Shown one piece after another: positions 36,439 through 48,630 of a DNA stretch of 64,000 bases; position 1 is the first letter of the stretch, and each line of letters opens with the position of its first letter. Source of the DNA: Rostratula benghalensis (taxonomy: Eukaryota > Chordata > Aves > Charadriiformes > Rostratulidae); the NCBI GenBank assembly GCA_013399305.1, contig VXAI01000069.1, positions 985,588 through 1,049,587 on the forward strand. Reading direction: 5' to 3'. The notes under the pieces were generated by a model. That model saw only the letters and a list, made by a program, of their open reading frames with translations. It did not search any database and was not told where the DNA came from. A program made the translations under genes and the position numbers.

Positions 36439-36598
36439 CTGGAAAAGAAAGAAAGAAAAGAACTTTAGGAGCATGCATAATGTGCCATAAATATTAAAGC
36501 TTAATTATTATACAGTAAATTCCCGGTGTAAAGCCACTGAAGTACGGGATGCTCTGTTAGAAATTCAGTTGGAGGAGTGTCTCTAAAATAATACTTAC

Positions 36599-36660
36599 TT
36601 ATCTGAAAAAGCCATACATTTTTGGATGTGAAGACTTCCCTTAATGTGCTGATCCCAGTC
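36599..36660 (-). CDS. RBM20: RBM20 coding exon 3 (second half of zinc finger 1)
   Basis: A 62-nt exon with acceptor CAACATAG|GACTGG and donor GATAA|GTAAGT, encoding residues 400-419 plus two bases of 420. The peptide DWDQHIKGSLHIQKCMAFSD matches human DWELHVKGKLHAQKC closely. His404 and His410 (H-x5-H) complete the C2H2 finger whose cysteines lie at the end of exon 2. The phase (0 in, 2 out) fits both neighbours. Confidence 0.96.
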
Positions 36661-38294
36661 CTATGTTGAAACAAAGAGATGATGAGCATAGGAAAAATCG
36701 TGAGACAAATTTACAAGAGATTGCCTCTCCACTGAGTTTACCTTATTCTAAAAAGAATGCTGAGATGCTGAAGATCAAATTGTGTGATGCTGGAGCCAAG
36801 CACACCTTCATCCAATACATTTACTGATTCGTTACTTGCAGGTTAAATGATCGGTTACTTTACCAAAGGAGAGCTTCTCTGTACAAGTTATTTCTATTAA
36901 TTTAGTTACTTTAGCTGAAGAGCTCATCCTGCAAGGCACTGAGCACCTTCAACTCCTGCAACTTCCATAAAGGTGCTCAGCACACAGGGCAGCCGGGACA
37001 GCACTTATTCATTCCAACAGATTAGCAAAATTTGTCAAAGTACACTTGGCCATTTACACTGCTATGATCCAAGTGAGGCAGTGTATTAAACACCAGCAAA
37101 CAGGTCTACCAAAACTCACCATAATGACATTTTCCCTGCCTTTTAAAACCATTTAATGAAAAGTAAGAAATGCCCAGCATGCCTTAGATGGGGGCTACTT
37201 CAGACCAGCCCTGCAGTTGCAGCAACCACAGCAAAACCTATTGCAAGCAGCTGCTCAAAGAGTAAAAGGGAAACAAAAGAGCAAATATATTCAAATTTCC
37301 CAAAGCCCCCGAGTGTGTAACTATCAAGTACCATTTGATTTGCCATCACAATTCAGAAAAAAGGAAGATTACCATCTTCCTTCCTATATAAAAGCTGTTG
37401 TAAGGTTTTTTTGTCAGGTCCCCATCGGCATGAAAACGCCTGCCTTTGTGATTAGGTGCTGGTCCTGCAATGTGATGGAAAAGGCTGTGAGAACCTGTTG
37501 AGCTGAGCTCACCAGGGGGCCAGAACAACCCCAGCCAGAGCCCATGAATGGCAGTGGGGCTCAGGAGGCCACATAAATGGTCTTCTCTCCAGACCTGACC
37601 TACATAACGTGACTTAGCACGCAGGCTCTCTGGGCAACTGTGAAGCTGCTTCTCCATGGTGAGGTTGGATTTGGAGTTCCCTTGGCAGTATTGAACAGAG
37701 AAGTGGAAGTGTGGTCTGCACCACACATGCTGGGCAGCTTCTTGCTTCCAGGGCAACGTTGCAGGGGACCCTGAGTCCTAAATGTTTCCTAGAGCTGCTA
37801 GAAGGAGGAAGAGATCCCAACAGAGGAATTGTTACAATCATTTTATCAACATGTGCTGTTTTATTTACGCAAGCTGTTTCCACAAGGTTGTTTGGGGGAA
37901 GCCTTTGGGATCAGAAATGTGAAAAGGAGAGGCGGATGAAACCGCAGATGTGCAGTTACAACACCGGCTTGAGGAGCCAGGGATCAGCTTCAAGCTCCTC
38001 CTCCCCTCACTGTGGGCCCAGAAGATGAGCCACAAACCCAGACCTCGCATTTCTCACGCTGCTTATTGCTGCTTCTCACAGGGGGATGTGGAACACAACC
38101 AGATCCCGAAACCCCAGGAATTGCTACGACACAGATGTACAGCACCCTAAGCAAAACTACAGCCCTTTGTCTCTGCTTCTCCTGGGCCACCTCCTTGGCG
38201 ATGGGGTGCCAAGGGCTGGCAGGCCAGGCCAACCACCAGGCACCCCTGTTCCTGGGTCCCAACCGTGCCCGGGAGGCGCCTTACGACCACTCAC
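36661..38294 (-). other. RBM20: RBM20 intron 2
   Basis: A 1.6-kb intron. No repeat element or extra exon is recognised; open frames at 37200-38260 are unsupported. Confidence 0.9.
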
Positions 38295-39492
38295 CTTCAG
38301 ATCGAAGATCTTCTTGTCACACAGGGCGCAGACGTGGGGGAAGTGGAGGGGGGCCACGCCATGGAGGTCACCCAGCTGGTGAGGTGGCAGGGAGCGGGAG
38401 GGCAGGTCGGGGGCACCGCCGCCGCTGCTCCGCTCCTCCTTCTGCCTCATGCGAGGGCTGCCGAAGCTCTGCTTGCTGTGGTTGAGGCGGCCGAAGGCGG
38501 CGGGGGCGGCCGCGCTGAACTTTGTGTCAGGTGTCGGCTCTTCGGGGTTGTAGAGCTCGTTTCTTATTTCATACTGCTGCTGACTCGCTGACGGCCACAG
38601 GCTGTCGCCGGGCACAAGGTCAGGCTTGTTTTGGCTGGGGAAATTAGGGATATTTTCCCAACTGTTGCTTGTACCGCTGCCATGCAGGACGGAGCCGGGA
38701 TCTCCTTTCGGATGGGAGCCGACATTCGGGTCGCCGGGGAAGGGCCGTGCTGCCCCGTGCTGGGCTGCCACCGCTGCCCCGTAGGCCTCCTTGGGGAAGG
38801 CAGCCGCCGCCACCTCGTGCTGCAGCTGGCCGGGAGCCCCAAAGTGACCCTCAAAGCGCGGCCCTGCTGCCGAGGAGGCAGCATGGGCTCCGCTGGCGAG
38901 GAAGCCATGCTGGCCGGGCTGGTCCCCCTCCGAGACGTACGCCTGAGGCGGGGCGTTGGCAGCGTTTTGCTTGTTGTATTCGTAGAAGCCCCCCGCGGCG
39001 GTGGCAGAGGTGGAGGTGCCCGCCTTGTTGAGACCCACCACCACAGGCTGCTGACCGGAGGTGGGAGCCATGACGCCTCCGAAGGGACTCATGACGATGG
39101 CGTTGGGGGCCTGGGTTTGGACGGGCCCCAGGCTGCTCCCTGGCGCTGCTAAGGCTGGGTTTTGGGAGGGAAAGGCAATACCGCCAGAGGGGAACCTGGG
39201 ACCAGCGATGCCAGGCCCCTGGGGTGGCCCTGCGGCATGGCCCTGCGGGGCGTTCATCACGGTGGGGTGCCTCAGCTGGTTGAAGAGCGGCTGGGACATG
39301 GCCACTTTGGAGAGCACCTGGTTGAGGACGGTGGCGGCAGCCGGGTTGTTGGTGACAGCGGTCTGAGCCAACTTCAGCCTGTGGAGGGTGAGCTGCGCCT
39401 GGAGCTGCGCCAGCTGCAGGCTGGCGGGCGAGGGGAGCAGGGGGCTCGGGGTGCCGACGGAGAACGGACTCTTCTCCAGGAGCTTGGCAGCG
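38295..39492 (-). CDS. RBM20: RBM20 coding exon 2 (N-terminal region and first half of zinc finger 1)
   Basis: This is the largest exon, 1198 nt. The acceptor reads CTTTGCAG|CGCTGCC and the donor CTGAAG|GTGAGT. The first base completes a codon begun in exon 1 and the exon ends in phase 0, giving residues 1-399. It starts with AAKLLEKSPFSV and contains the near-invariant block LQLAQLQAQLTLHRLKLAQ, followed by VLNQVLSKVAMSQPLFNQLRHP, as in mammalian RBM20. A long Gly/Ala/Pro/Gln-rich low-complexity region follows, with recognisable FYEYNKQ and LYNPEEPTPD segments. The exon closes with the first half of a matrin-type C2H2 zinc finger (Cys388 and Cys391 in CALCDKKIFDLK). RBM20 is a nuclear splicing repressor of titin and other muscle transcripts. 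The exon is much more GC-rich than its flanks, so long open frames also appear in other frames. An ATG upstream in frame at 39545 lies in the intron and is not used as a start here. Coding exon 1 is missing from the window. Confidence 0.97.
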
Positions 39493-40510
39493 CTGCAAAG
39501 GAGCAGGATCTGGGTTAGCCAGATGCACCCGCAGCCCACCTGCACTAAAGCCTGGGACGGGATACACAGCCACGTCTGGAGATTCAGCTTTATCTACACT
39601 CAGGGAAGGCAAGGTGGTGATTGACAAGGCAGACATAACCCAGGATCTTCTCTTCTACATCTGCTGCCACAGCCCTTTCAATCAGAAAGCTAGAAGGGAG
39701 AAAACCATGCCAAAGATTGCTCTTTAAGACCCTCATTGCATCCCTCACCCACTCTCTGGACCAGGACTTCAGCTCATTTGAAGTACCCATAGGACTTCAG
39801 ATGACCCATAGGACCCTCTAATGCAGACCAGGACACAAGCTCTCCCACACCATCCCCAAATCTATGTTTTTAACCCTCTGCAATTGGTGCAACCTCTGGC
39901 CTCCCTGCTGAGACATTACTGCTCCTGACCATTACTCCCTTTTCCACAGAGGAGTGGGATGTGATGGAAAGGACTGTAAAGCCAGCCCTGTTGGTACTTC
40001 ACACCCAGCACGTAAAGCAAGATTAATTACACCATGTGTATTTATTTTAGCTTGTTTCCAGTTCTCATTTAATTAATCTGCTGGCAGCCTGTTCTGTAAA
40101 AGTTATATAGTTTCCCTGTTGTGCAGATGCAAATATAGAGGAGGAAAAAAAAGCAAGTGATTTGTTGGAGTTGCTGGAGCAACTATGAACAAACCATCCT
40201 GGAGAATTTTCCCAGTTCAGCTGGAACAAGAGGCAAAATTTCTGCAGTGCCCGCTTGTGAAAAATTAAAATCTTTATACGGTCTAGAAATTAAAGGTGCA
40301 TTGAGCATTCTCTTTCAAGTCCCATACATGAGATGAATAAATGATGACTAAATTGCCTGCTCAAATTCCAGAGCTGCGGAAGTAGGAGATACTTTGAGGC
40401 ATATGGTGGTGGTGCCTGGCTTTGAGAAACAGCTTCGGGACATCTCACCAGTTCACACCACCACCACCCACCCTTCCTCCCCCACAGCCCCATCAAACCC
40501 TGCAAACACA

Positions 40511-40550
40511 GGATGGGAAGAAGCAAATCAGGATGGGAAGAAGCAAATCA
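40511..40550. repeat. Perfect 20-bp tandem duplication in intron 1
   Basis: The unit GGATGGGAAGAAGCAAATCA occurs twice back to back with no mismatch, followed by a partial third start (GAACGGG). It lies about 1 kb upstream (transcript sense) of the exon 2 acceptor. Confidence 0.95.
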
Positions 40551-42885
40551 GAACGGGTAAGGTATAGAAAACTTTAAAAGCAAAAGAAGTGTTATAATGG
40601 AAAGTATCAGGCAGCTCTAGCTTCCAGGCAGCTGCTCCCACCCTGCTCTCACTGCCTGCCCTGTACCCTTCCAGGATAATACCTCCTGCATCATCTGTGG
40701 CAGAGCCAGCCTGGCCCACATGTACGTACACCCTGCAGTATGTCACGCTGCCTACGCTTGGCAGCAGCCATTTTTATGCCCCTAACCAGAAAAATGTTAG
40801 CCATCACTTTTTCCAGCACCAGAGGCCTCTGCTCACAGGCGCCACAACCACTCAGCGCCTTACAAATGGCTGTTCATTCTGAAAATGAGAGCAGAGAGCA
40901 CTCGAATGACAGGGATGTGGTCCAAAGCGCAATTAATTCATATTGTAAAAATGTATTGAGTTTCAATTTAGGCCTTTCAAAGCAGCAGGAGCTATGCATC
41001 AACCGCCACACAACCCTCACTGTTAATAATTGGCCAATTTGCTAAACTGCATGGATGAAGTTGTAGTTAATGATAAATGTCTTGTCAGCATGCTACATTT
41101 GAAAACCACAAATTAGCAAAACATCTGCTTAAATCCAGAGTATGACTAAGAGAAAATGAATGGGTTTCATATTTAACATTTAACTTCCACTAGCAACTGC
41201 AAGGCACATCTGTCTCCCAAAATACAAAACGCCGTTGGGATAAGTGCATCACTATGTAGTGACGAGACTCCCTGCCAGCACAGGCTGACACCAGCACACT
41301 CCAGTGCTGGGGTGCCTGTTGTTTTCCCCTGTTGTTTCCATCACTTACCCTCTGACTTGCACTTACAGCACAGTTTGCTGTAAATTTCATCACAGATGAG
41401 AGTCAGGGTGCAAGTAGAGCCAAAACAACACAGAGGCTCTCAGAAATCTCAGCCCATGAGAGGGTGAGGACCCACAAAAGCTTCCAAGGAGCCCCGTGGG
41501 GGGGTCAGCAAGCAGAGGCTCCCACACTGACACACACGCTGTCACTGCCACAGGGGCACGTGGCACAGCCCTGTGCCTGGGCTGCACTGTGCCACCAGCG
41601 TCTGGAGCCTCCTGGCTTGTGATGTGCTGCGTGGGACTTGCCACAGTCCTGACCATTGTTGTGTTTTACAGCTGGTTATACCTTTTGTACACTAAGTAAA
41701 CTGTAAAACTCTTTTAAAAAGTTTTATAGAGCATGCAAATAAGAATTGCCTGGTGGTCTTAAAATAAAAAGGAAAGCCAGAAGCCAGCATATGATGTTTT
41801 CAGGCTCAGGAGCCACAGATGCCTCTTGTTCCCAGCAATCTAATCCCACCGTGCTGCAAAGCCTACGCAGCAGCGCACACATCCCGACAGCTGCAGCCCT
41901 CCCCAGCTCTGCTGGCTACCTGCTGGACATGGGCACGGGCTCCTCTCTCCAGTGAAACCACCTCACTCTACACCACCAAAAGCCCTGGAGCTCCCTCAGC
42001 CTCCTTTGGCCAACTTTGGAGCACTCTTTCTAAGAAACCTCCCCAGCCCATTAGTAGTGCCCTGCCAGAGCACCCCCAGGCTGGGCTCCCCAGCTCTGCC
42101 ATTAGTTCTGGGCTCTCCAGCTGGGCATGGGGAAGGCAAGCAGAGGGATGCCCTGCATGGCTATGTGGTGGGCTGTCTTCTGGCCAGCTCAGGCCAACAG
42201 GTTTCAGGCCCTGCTGTGGAGCAGGGCACCCGTCTGCTCCCTATTCCTACCAGCTTCCTCCCAGGAGTGCAGGCCAGCTGTGGGCACAACTGGGGAGCTG
42301 CTGGGAGCCACCTTACCTGCAGAAAAACAAATGCCATAAGGAGAAGCTGCAGCCTCCAAGCCACACGCAGAGGAACAGAATTAGCGAGGAGGGTTGCTCC
42401 CATGCACCAATAGGTCTGGGAATGGCCACAGCTTCGAAATCCAGCTGTCTGTTATGAACTTCCAGATTTCAGGGTGTTTCGGGTTGCATGCTTTACCCTC
42501 CCACAGCAGAAACAGAATATGCTATCATCTAATCAAGGCAAAGAAGGAAGGTCATGTTCATGGGTCAGTGGGAAAAGCAGATACGTAGATGGGGGGCTGA
42601 GAGTAGAGATCTGTATAAAAGCACCTTTTAGAGTGACACCCAAATTTGAGGAATTTTGTTCTATCATGAAATGCAGGACGTTAAGAGGCACACACGACTG
42701 GTGTGCGCAGCTTTGAAAATTTCTTTCCCTCTTTCTTTTCTACAACAATAATATTTGTGTACTTGATAACACAGTTTTGCAAATAATCCTGCTGCAGATT
42801 TACTAAATTACTGGAAACTGTGAACACAAAGTGAAAGATAGCACTCAGTGAAGGCATTTTGTGGGGGCTGTTCACCACTCGTGTA

Positions 42886-42904
42886 AACACACACACACAC
42901 ACAC
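42886..42904. repeat. CA dinucleotide repeat in intron 1
   Basis: An AC/CA microsatellite of about nine units. Confidence 0.9.
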
Positions 42905-45374
42905 CTCCCACCCCAGCTCATCCTCAGGTTACCAAAGAGCAGCCCCCACCTGCTCGTGGGGGGTCTCTGCCGCAAGATGACTCAAAGCAGCTGAATGAAG
43001 CTCTCGTTCCCCATTGAGTGCCCAGGGAATTAGCCTGCCTCAGCCAAAGTTAGCTCTATCCCCAGCAAAACATTCCTGATTAGAAGGTCAGCGATGTAAA
43101 AAGTAAACAGAAGTTGTCCTCTGCGTTTATTTATTTAACATTGGTTGTACAGCTGGGCTACACCAGCACTCTCTTTGCACTTTTACTAGGAAAGCCAGAA
43201 ATGGTCTGTCTTTGCTAAAATGAGGGCAGGCAGTAGCACTGCCATACGGTTTCCGCGAAGAAATCCATCAACCAGGCAAGTTTTTTGCTCAGTTCTGGGA
43301 GATGAGGGTTGAAGATGTGCATCGACTGTTGCAATGCTCACAATGGGATCGCAAACGCTGGCAAGGCAATATTGCTATAAATCAATCCAGCCCATCTGCC
43401 ACCCCTGCAATCCTTATTATGCTCTCGACATCCAAAACCAGCGAGCAACACAGTGTTGGATTATCTATGTGGCTGGATTATTTGAGTAATTCTGACTATA
43501 AGAGTGATGAAAAGTCTGAACACAAAACACCTCTATTAGAACAGACCCACAACCTGCAGTTCGATTTTCAAATGACGAAATCAAGGATTTTAAACTGCTG
43601 CCCAGCACCTTTCAAAATGAAGAAACAATTTAAAAAATCGGAACTAATAAAGCTATGATCTTAGCTGCAACTCTTTATTTAGGAAGGATTTATATTCACA
43701 AATATTTGAAATGCTGCATAGGGTGTGAATTGGAACACTTAATAAAAAAAAAGCCTAATTCATAGCAGCGCAGAATTTGTTTTCTTGCATTTTCCATAAA
43801 TCTTGCATGTCTTCTAAGGTTTTTCTCTTCCCCCACCTGACATGTTTGCCTTTACATATAATTACATCTACCTGTCAAAATCTCTGAAACATAATTTTTT
43901 TTTGTTTGTTTCAAAACATGCAGGTTTTATTTTCTGAAAAAGGACATTAAGACACCCAAGTATCCTAGACGGATGACTACTCTGCATTAGCACAGTATTA
44001 GACCTGAGACCATATTTGCAATAGCATGCTGGTTATTCAGCCATTAAAGCTGTTTCTTGAATCAATTTTTCTAACAGTTATCAAACTTTAAATTTTTAAT
44101 TCAGGACTCTTGAATACATCAAAGAGACCCATTTCCTAATTATCTAAGCACAGAATCAATTATATTCTGTTATGCAGAAGCGTAAACATCCCTTCCCTGT
44201 AATGTAGCAGTTATTCAAAACCCACAGGGCTGCCTGCTCTAAACTCATCCAAAACAATTGCTGCTGTACTAAAAGAGCAAATACCCCCCGCCCCCCAACT
44301 TAAAAATAAACAAATGAATTGTTATCTAGATGAAGGTGATAAGAAATTAGGCGTAAATCTAGGCTTAAAATTAAAATGCACAATTTGACAATACTTCAGT
44401 GAGATTACATCTTTGTACTCAAGGACAAAATCTGGCCTCTTGAATTCAAGGAAACTGCAAAGCTGTATTTCAAACAGTTGTAGAATGAAGACGCAATCCA
44501 GCAATCTCATCAACAGCACATGTTAATTATTAGAATAATTAATTACTGCAATAACATTTTCTGTTTTGCTGATCGCATTACGAATTGCAGGGGTTATGTT
44601 CATTTTTGCTCGTTGAACAAACCCAGCACTTACGTCAATAGAGACTGGTACATTGCTTAAAAAGCAGACAGGAACATTTTCCTATACTCTAGACCTCATT
44701 TGGCCAATTCTAAATGACTTGTTTTCTTTCTCTTCAGCTCTACATGAAGTATTTTCTTTGGGTTTTAATAAAATTACTTTCTTGGACAGAAAAGCTTGGG
44801 GAGTATGCTGAAAGGAGAAACCCCCTCCGCCTTTATAATTTAAGTTCTGAAATCATCTGCCGCTGAACTTTTTTTTTGCTGAGTTCTGGATGGAATTGAT
44901 AGAAACAGAGATCAGGTTTCACAGTAAGTTCAGCTAATGATGGGGAGCACTAAAAACCCTAAGCTACTTTAATACGTTTATAAGCTGCAAGTAAACCCCT
45001 TCTTATCCCAAATAACGATTTCTAAAGCCCTCCATTATACTATCGAGGGAGTAAAATAAAACATCAGCCAATGTATACACGTGCTTTGCCAAGTCAGTTT
45101 TGCATCTGTTTGGCAATGGTAAACTCTATTATCCCGACAATCATCCAACCTAGCAGTTAGCTGGAAAATTAAATGTGCAATGTTATCACAGAGCTGCTGA
45201 ACTCCAGGTTTACAAAGCTGATAGGAGTTAAGTGCCTGCTTCCTGCCCAGAGTCCTTTTTGCTCATTGGAAACTTTCAGGCAAAATGTTCTCTGCCTTTG
45301 TGTCTATGCAGAGAAATCAGGCAATTTCCACTGGGAAAGGGACAAGATAAAGGGATGATCACAGTTGCTGTGTC

Positions 45375-46330
45375 ATGGATAATGGTTCTGATCACATAAA
45401 TAGAATTGGAAGTGATTTTAGGAGGATGGTCAGACCAGCTCCTGAGCTGGGATCAAACTGAACCCAACCACTCTTGACACATTTATTTCATCTACTCTCA
45501 GGAACCTTCTTTGGTGGAGATTTCATGACCTCCAGGGACAATTAGTTGCTCAACTCCCCTCAGTCTTATAAAGCTACTCTTAAGCCTGTGTTGGGTCTCT
45601 GCTGACAGCCTAAACCAGGCTGTGCACACCAAAAAGGGCGTCTTTTCTTACCTTCCTGAGATGCTATCAAGTCTTCTCTGCAACAATTCCAGCTCCTTTC
45701 TCTGCACATTTTGTGTGTTGCATTTGTTTGTGATGCCCAGTACAACTGCTTTTCTTCCTAACAGCAGAGCCCTGTGGTCCCCCATTACACCCAGCCCGTT
45801 TTCTGAAGAGCTATTGCCCAGAGGGGTTGGTTGGGAGGGATTTCTGGAGCTCAAATGTTCTGCCTTCCCACGCAGAACAGGTTAGCTCAGTCCTTTCTCC
45901 TTTTGACTCTCCAACAGATTCATCAAATCGCCGTTTCATATTGTCCTCATCAATGTTGCATCCAGGTTATGTCAGATCCGGTTTGTCAGGATTACTCTGG
46001 ATTCCCATGCGGGCCCTCCAGAGCACTTGTAAATCCTCTCCTCTTGGCACTACCTACAGGTTTAGTGGATGCTTCGTTCACCCAAGTCATCAATGAAAGT
46101 GTCAAATAGACTAAAGACTGCTCCCAAGAAGGGAACTGTGATGCACCTTCCCATTTTCTCTCCAAGCACCGGTAATTCAAGGACACCCTATCCACCTCAC
46201 ACTGCTTTGAATGCTGAAGAGACCACTTCTCTTTCCTCCCAGACAGTCACTTCTCCTAAAAAAACCCAAGAGAACAACTCTCCTACTTGCATTTGCAAGA
46301 ATAAAAGGGTGGATCATCTCTAGTGAGACT
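45375..46330 (-). mobile_element. Ancient CR1/L3-type LINE remnant in RBM20 intron 1
   Basis: The plus strand carries, in the expected order, diverged versions of old amniote CR1 text in reverse orientation. It begins with an AGAATTGGAAGTGATTTTAG head. Then come GGTGGAGATTTCATGACCTC, CAGTCTTATAAAGC, CCTCCAGAGCACTTGTAAAT, CTTGGCACTACCTACAGG and TCATCAATGAAAGTGTCAAA. The copy is about 1 kb and non-coding. The similarity is from memory of consensus wording; the right-hand limit is uncertain and may extend to about 46.7 kb. Confidence 0.6.
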
Positions 46331-48611
46331 GATTTCTTATTAACGACTCTTGCTCTATAGTTCTGGGGGAGTTGTTCCAGATTGGTGTTTAAATTAAACG
46401 ATCTGTCCTTGTTTCTTTACAGCAACATTTGTTACTTGATTTGGCTGCTTTCGAATGCTGGATGCAGTGCCATAGACAATAATCCACATTTACGGGATGA
46501 GAACAAAACCAGGTGCCACCAAAGTCTGCACTGGCCATCACACTCCCTCCCCCAGGGAGTCAGCATACATTTTACCCTGGAAATATGTTTCTCATATTGC
46601 GTGGAATTCCAGGTTGTATACCAGGCTTATTTCTGCTTTTCTTCATGCAACACATCTCCCCGTATTTAATCAGATGAAGTTCAACTCCTGTCAAGCAAGG
46701 GATGTATTCTAGAGAAGGTACCACCTAAAACCAAGGTTATAGGCAACGAGTTTCAGAAGTTGGGAAAGTTATCTTTTTTTCCCCCATGATGTTTAAATGT
46801 TGTTTGGTTTTGATGATGTGCCCCACTACGCCAAAGATGTCTCTGAGGATTGGTGTGCACGTGAACACTGCTCTACATTTTAAATTTCAGCAGGCAGCTG
46901 TACAAATTCCTTTAGCTCTACTGCAACGATCTGTCTGCCAGCGCTTCTCCAGGAAATGTAATTCTTTACTGAAGTTAAAGAAATGGTTTTTTAAATTGTA
47001 TTTTAAATGTATGCTAAAAACTGACAGAAATAGCTAGAGCACTCGGTCAGTGCCCTCTGTAACATGTTGCAAAATCCAAAGTGGAAGAGGAATCCTGTCA
47101 AGAGTTTTATAGAGCTTTCAGGGCATGTTGCAACGGTCTGGCAGTGCCACGCTGCCCAGCGCCCTTCCTGCCCAGCTCTAGGCTTCAAAGACCTTTAACA
47201 GTGTGAACTTTGCAGGCCAGATCATCCCTGCCAAACAGTATCCCAGCAGGGCTCCTCTAAGGTGGGGTGTTGGGGGTCCCCAGTGACCTCCCTGCCCAAG
47301 AGCCGTGGACCCCGAGCAGACAACGGTGCCACCGTGCCCTGAGTCCCCTCCTGCTCCTGCCCATGGTTGGCGAAGGGCACAGCCGCAGGGCACGGGAAGA
47401 CTTTTGGGAGGGCAAGAACAGGGGGAAAAAAGGTAGTGTGGCCAGTAATGTAAATCCATGGGGTGAGCAAAGAGGCTGGGATGGGGATCAGTGTGGGCAG
47501 AGGTAGGTGATCGTGGCGGGAACGGGGCCATCGGCTCCAGCAAACCTTCCCCGCTCTGCCGCTCTGCCGCATGGCTCGGTGCTTGCAGCACTGCTCCCCA
47601 GCCTCCCCTCAAAAATAAAAGAAATCTGGGGAGGAATCATCTCAGAAGATTATTATAATTTAAGGAAAACACAGCGCTTAGGAGGAGAAAAAAAAAAGCA
47701 ACGCAACAAATAAGTCAGAAACCCTTCAAAGGCTTTTTATACGAGCACATAGACAAACACCTCACTGAAAAATAATCCTTGGCATATTGTGCTTACTAGA
47801 AAAGACATTACAGTAATGCCTCCTCGCACCTTCTGCTAATGCCTTTTCCACACGGTATTCTTAATCACCACAAAAATAATAAGTCTGAGTGTATCGATAC
47901 CTCGCCCTGCCTGGAGGCACAGCCGTTTTCACTTGTGTGTTGAGAGGTAGGAAGCATAATGCGGTAGGCAGATAATTCCTCATTTGAATAAACCATTTGT
48001 ATTTCACAGTAACACAGGACAATATAAAAGCCCTTTCTGCAAAGGTAATATCTTCAGTTTGTAGACAGGAAAATGACATATAACTGCGGAAAGGGTAAAG
48101 TGCTAAAGAAGGATTTTTATTTCTAAGTAGCTCCATTTGTGCGCAAAGAAAGGATTGCCATTTGTGGAAAAAACCCCAAAATAATAAAATCAACATTTTT
48201 ATCAATTTGTTTTTAAAAATCAGTCCTGATTATTCATTTTAAAAGTTTAATCAAAAAGCCTATTAGTAAATGAAGTCTCCAGGAGAACACTACTCAGCAT
48301 TCAGAATGGTAATGCCGCGGGCTACAGAAATCACCCACAAACCTGAGCTCCCCTGTTGGTACCCCAGGTCAGCCAAAATGTGACAGTCTGAGGACCAGAA
48401 GTCACCCAGGAACATCAAAACCATTTTGTAATTAGTGTGCTATCACCAGCTCCTCTAAAAGCTGTTTAAATCTATCTGTTACCAACCTCCTTAGCACAAG
48501 AGTGCGCGAGGAGAAACGCTGGAATAGCTCCTGTCTAAAGTGGCCTATATCGTTTGCTTTCTCTTTACCAGTAATACTTACTTAAAAGTAGGCAATCTGA
48601 AGTAATAAATT

Positions 48612-48630
48612 AAAAAAAAAAAAAAAAAAA
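48612..48630. repeat. Poly-A run (19) in intron 1
   Basis: Nineteen A on the plus strand within AT-rich DNA; no source element is recognisable beside it. Confidence 0.95.

Noticed and set aside
38631..39518. Plus-strand open frames of 173 and 118 codons opposite exon 2
   Set aside because: They are antisense shadows of the GC-rich exon, without start or splice context.
39493..39545. ATG at 39545 in frame with exon 2, suggesting an N-terminus MQVGCGCIW
   Set aside because: It lies upstream of a strong TTTGCAG acceptor, has no similarity to RBM20, and the downstream phase requires an upstream exon.
38851..39636. 261-codon open frame on the minus strand in another frame across exon 2
   Set aside because: It overlaps the conserved RBM20 frame, is rich in Pro/Ala/Arg as expected from a GC-rich shadow, and crosses the intron boundary.
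41819..42457. 212-codon plus-strand open frame in intron 1
   Set aside because: Composition is Ser/Pro/Cys/Trp-rich, typical of translated GC-rich non-coding DNA; no recognisable family and overlapping frames are also open.
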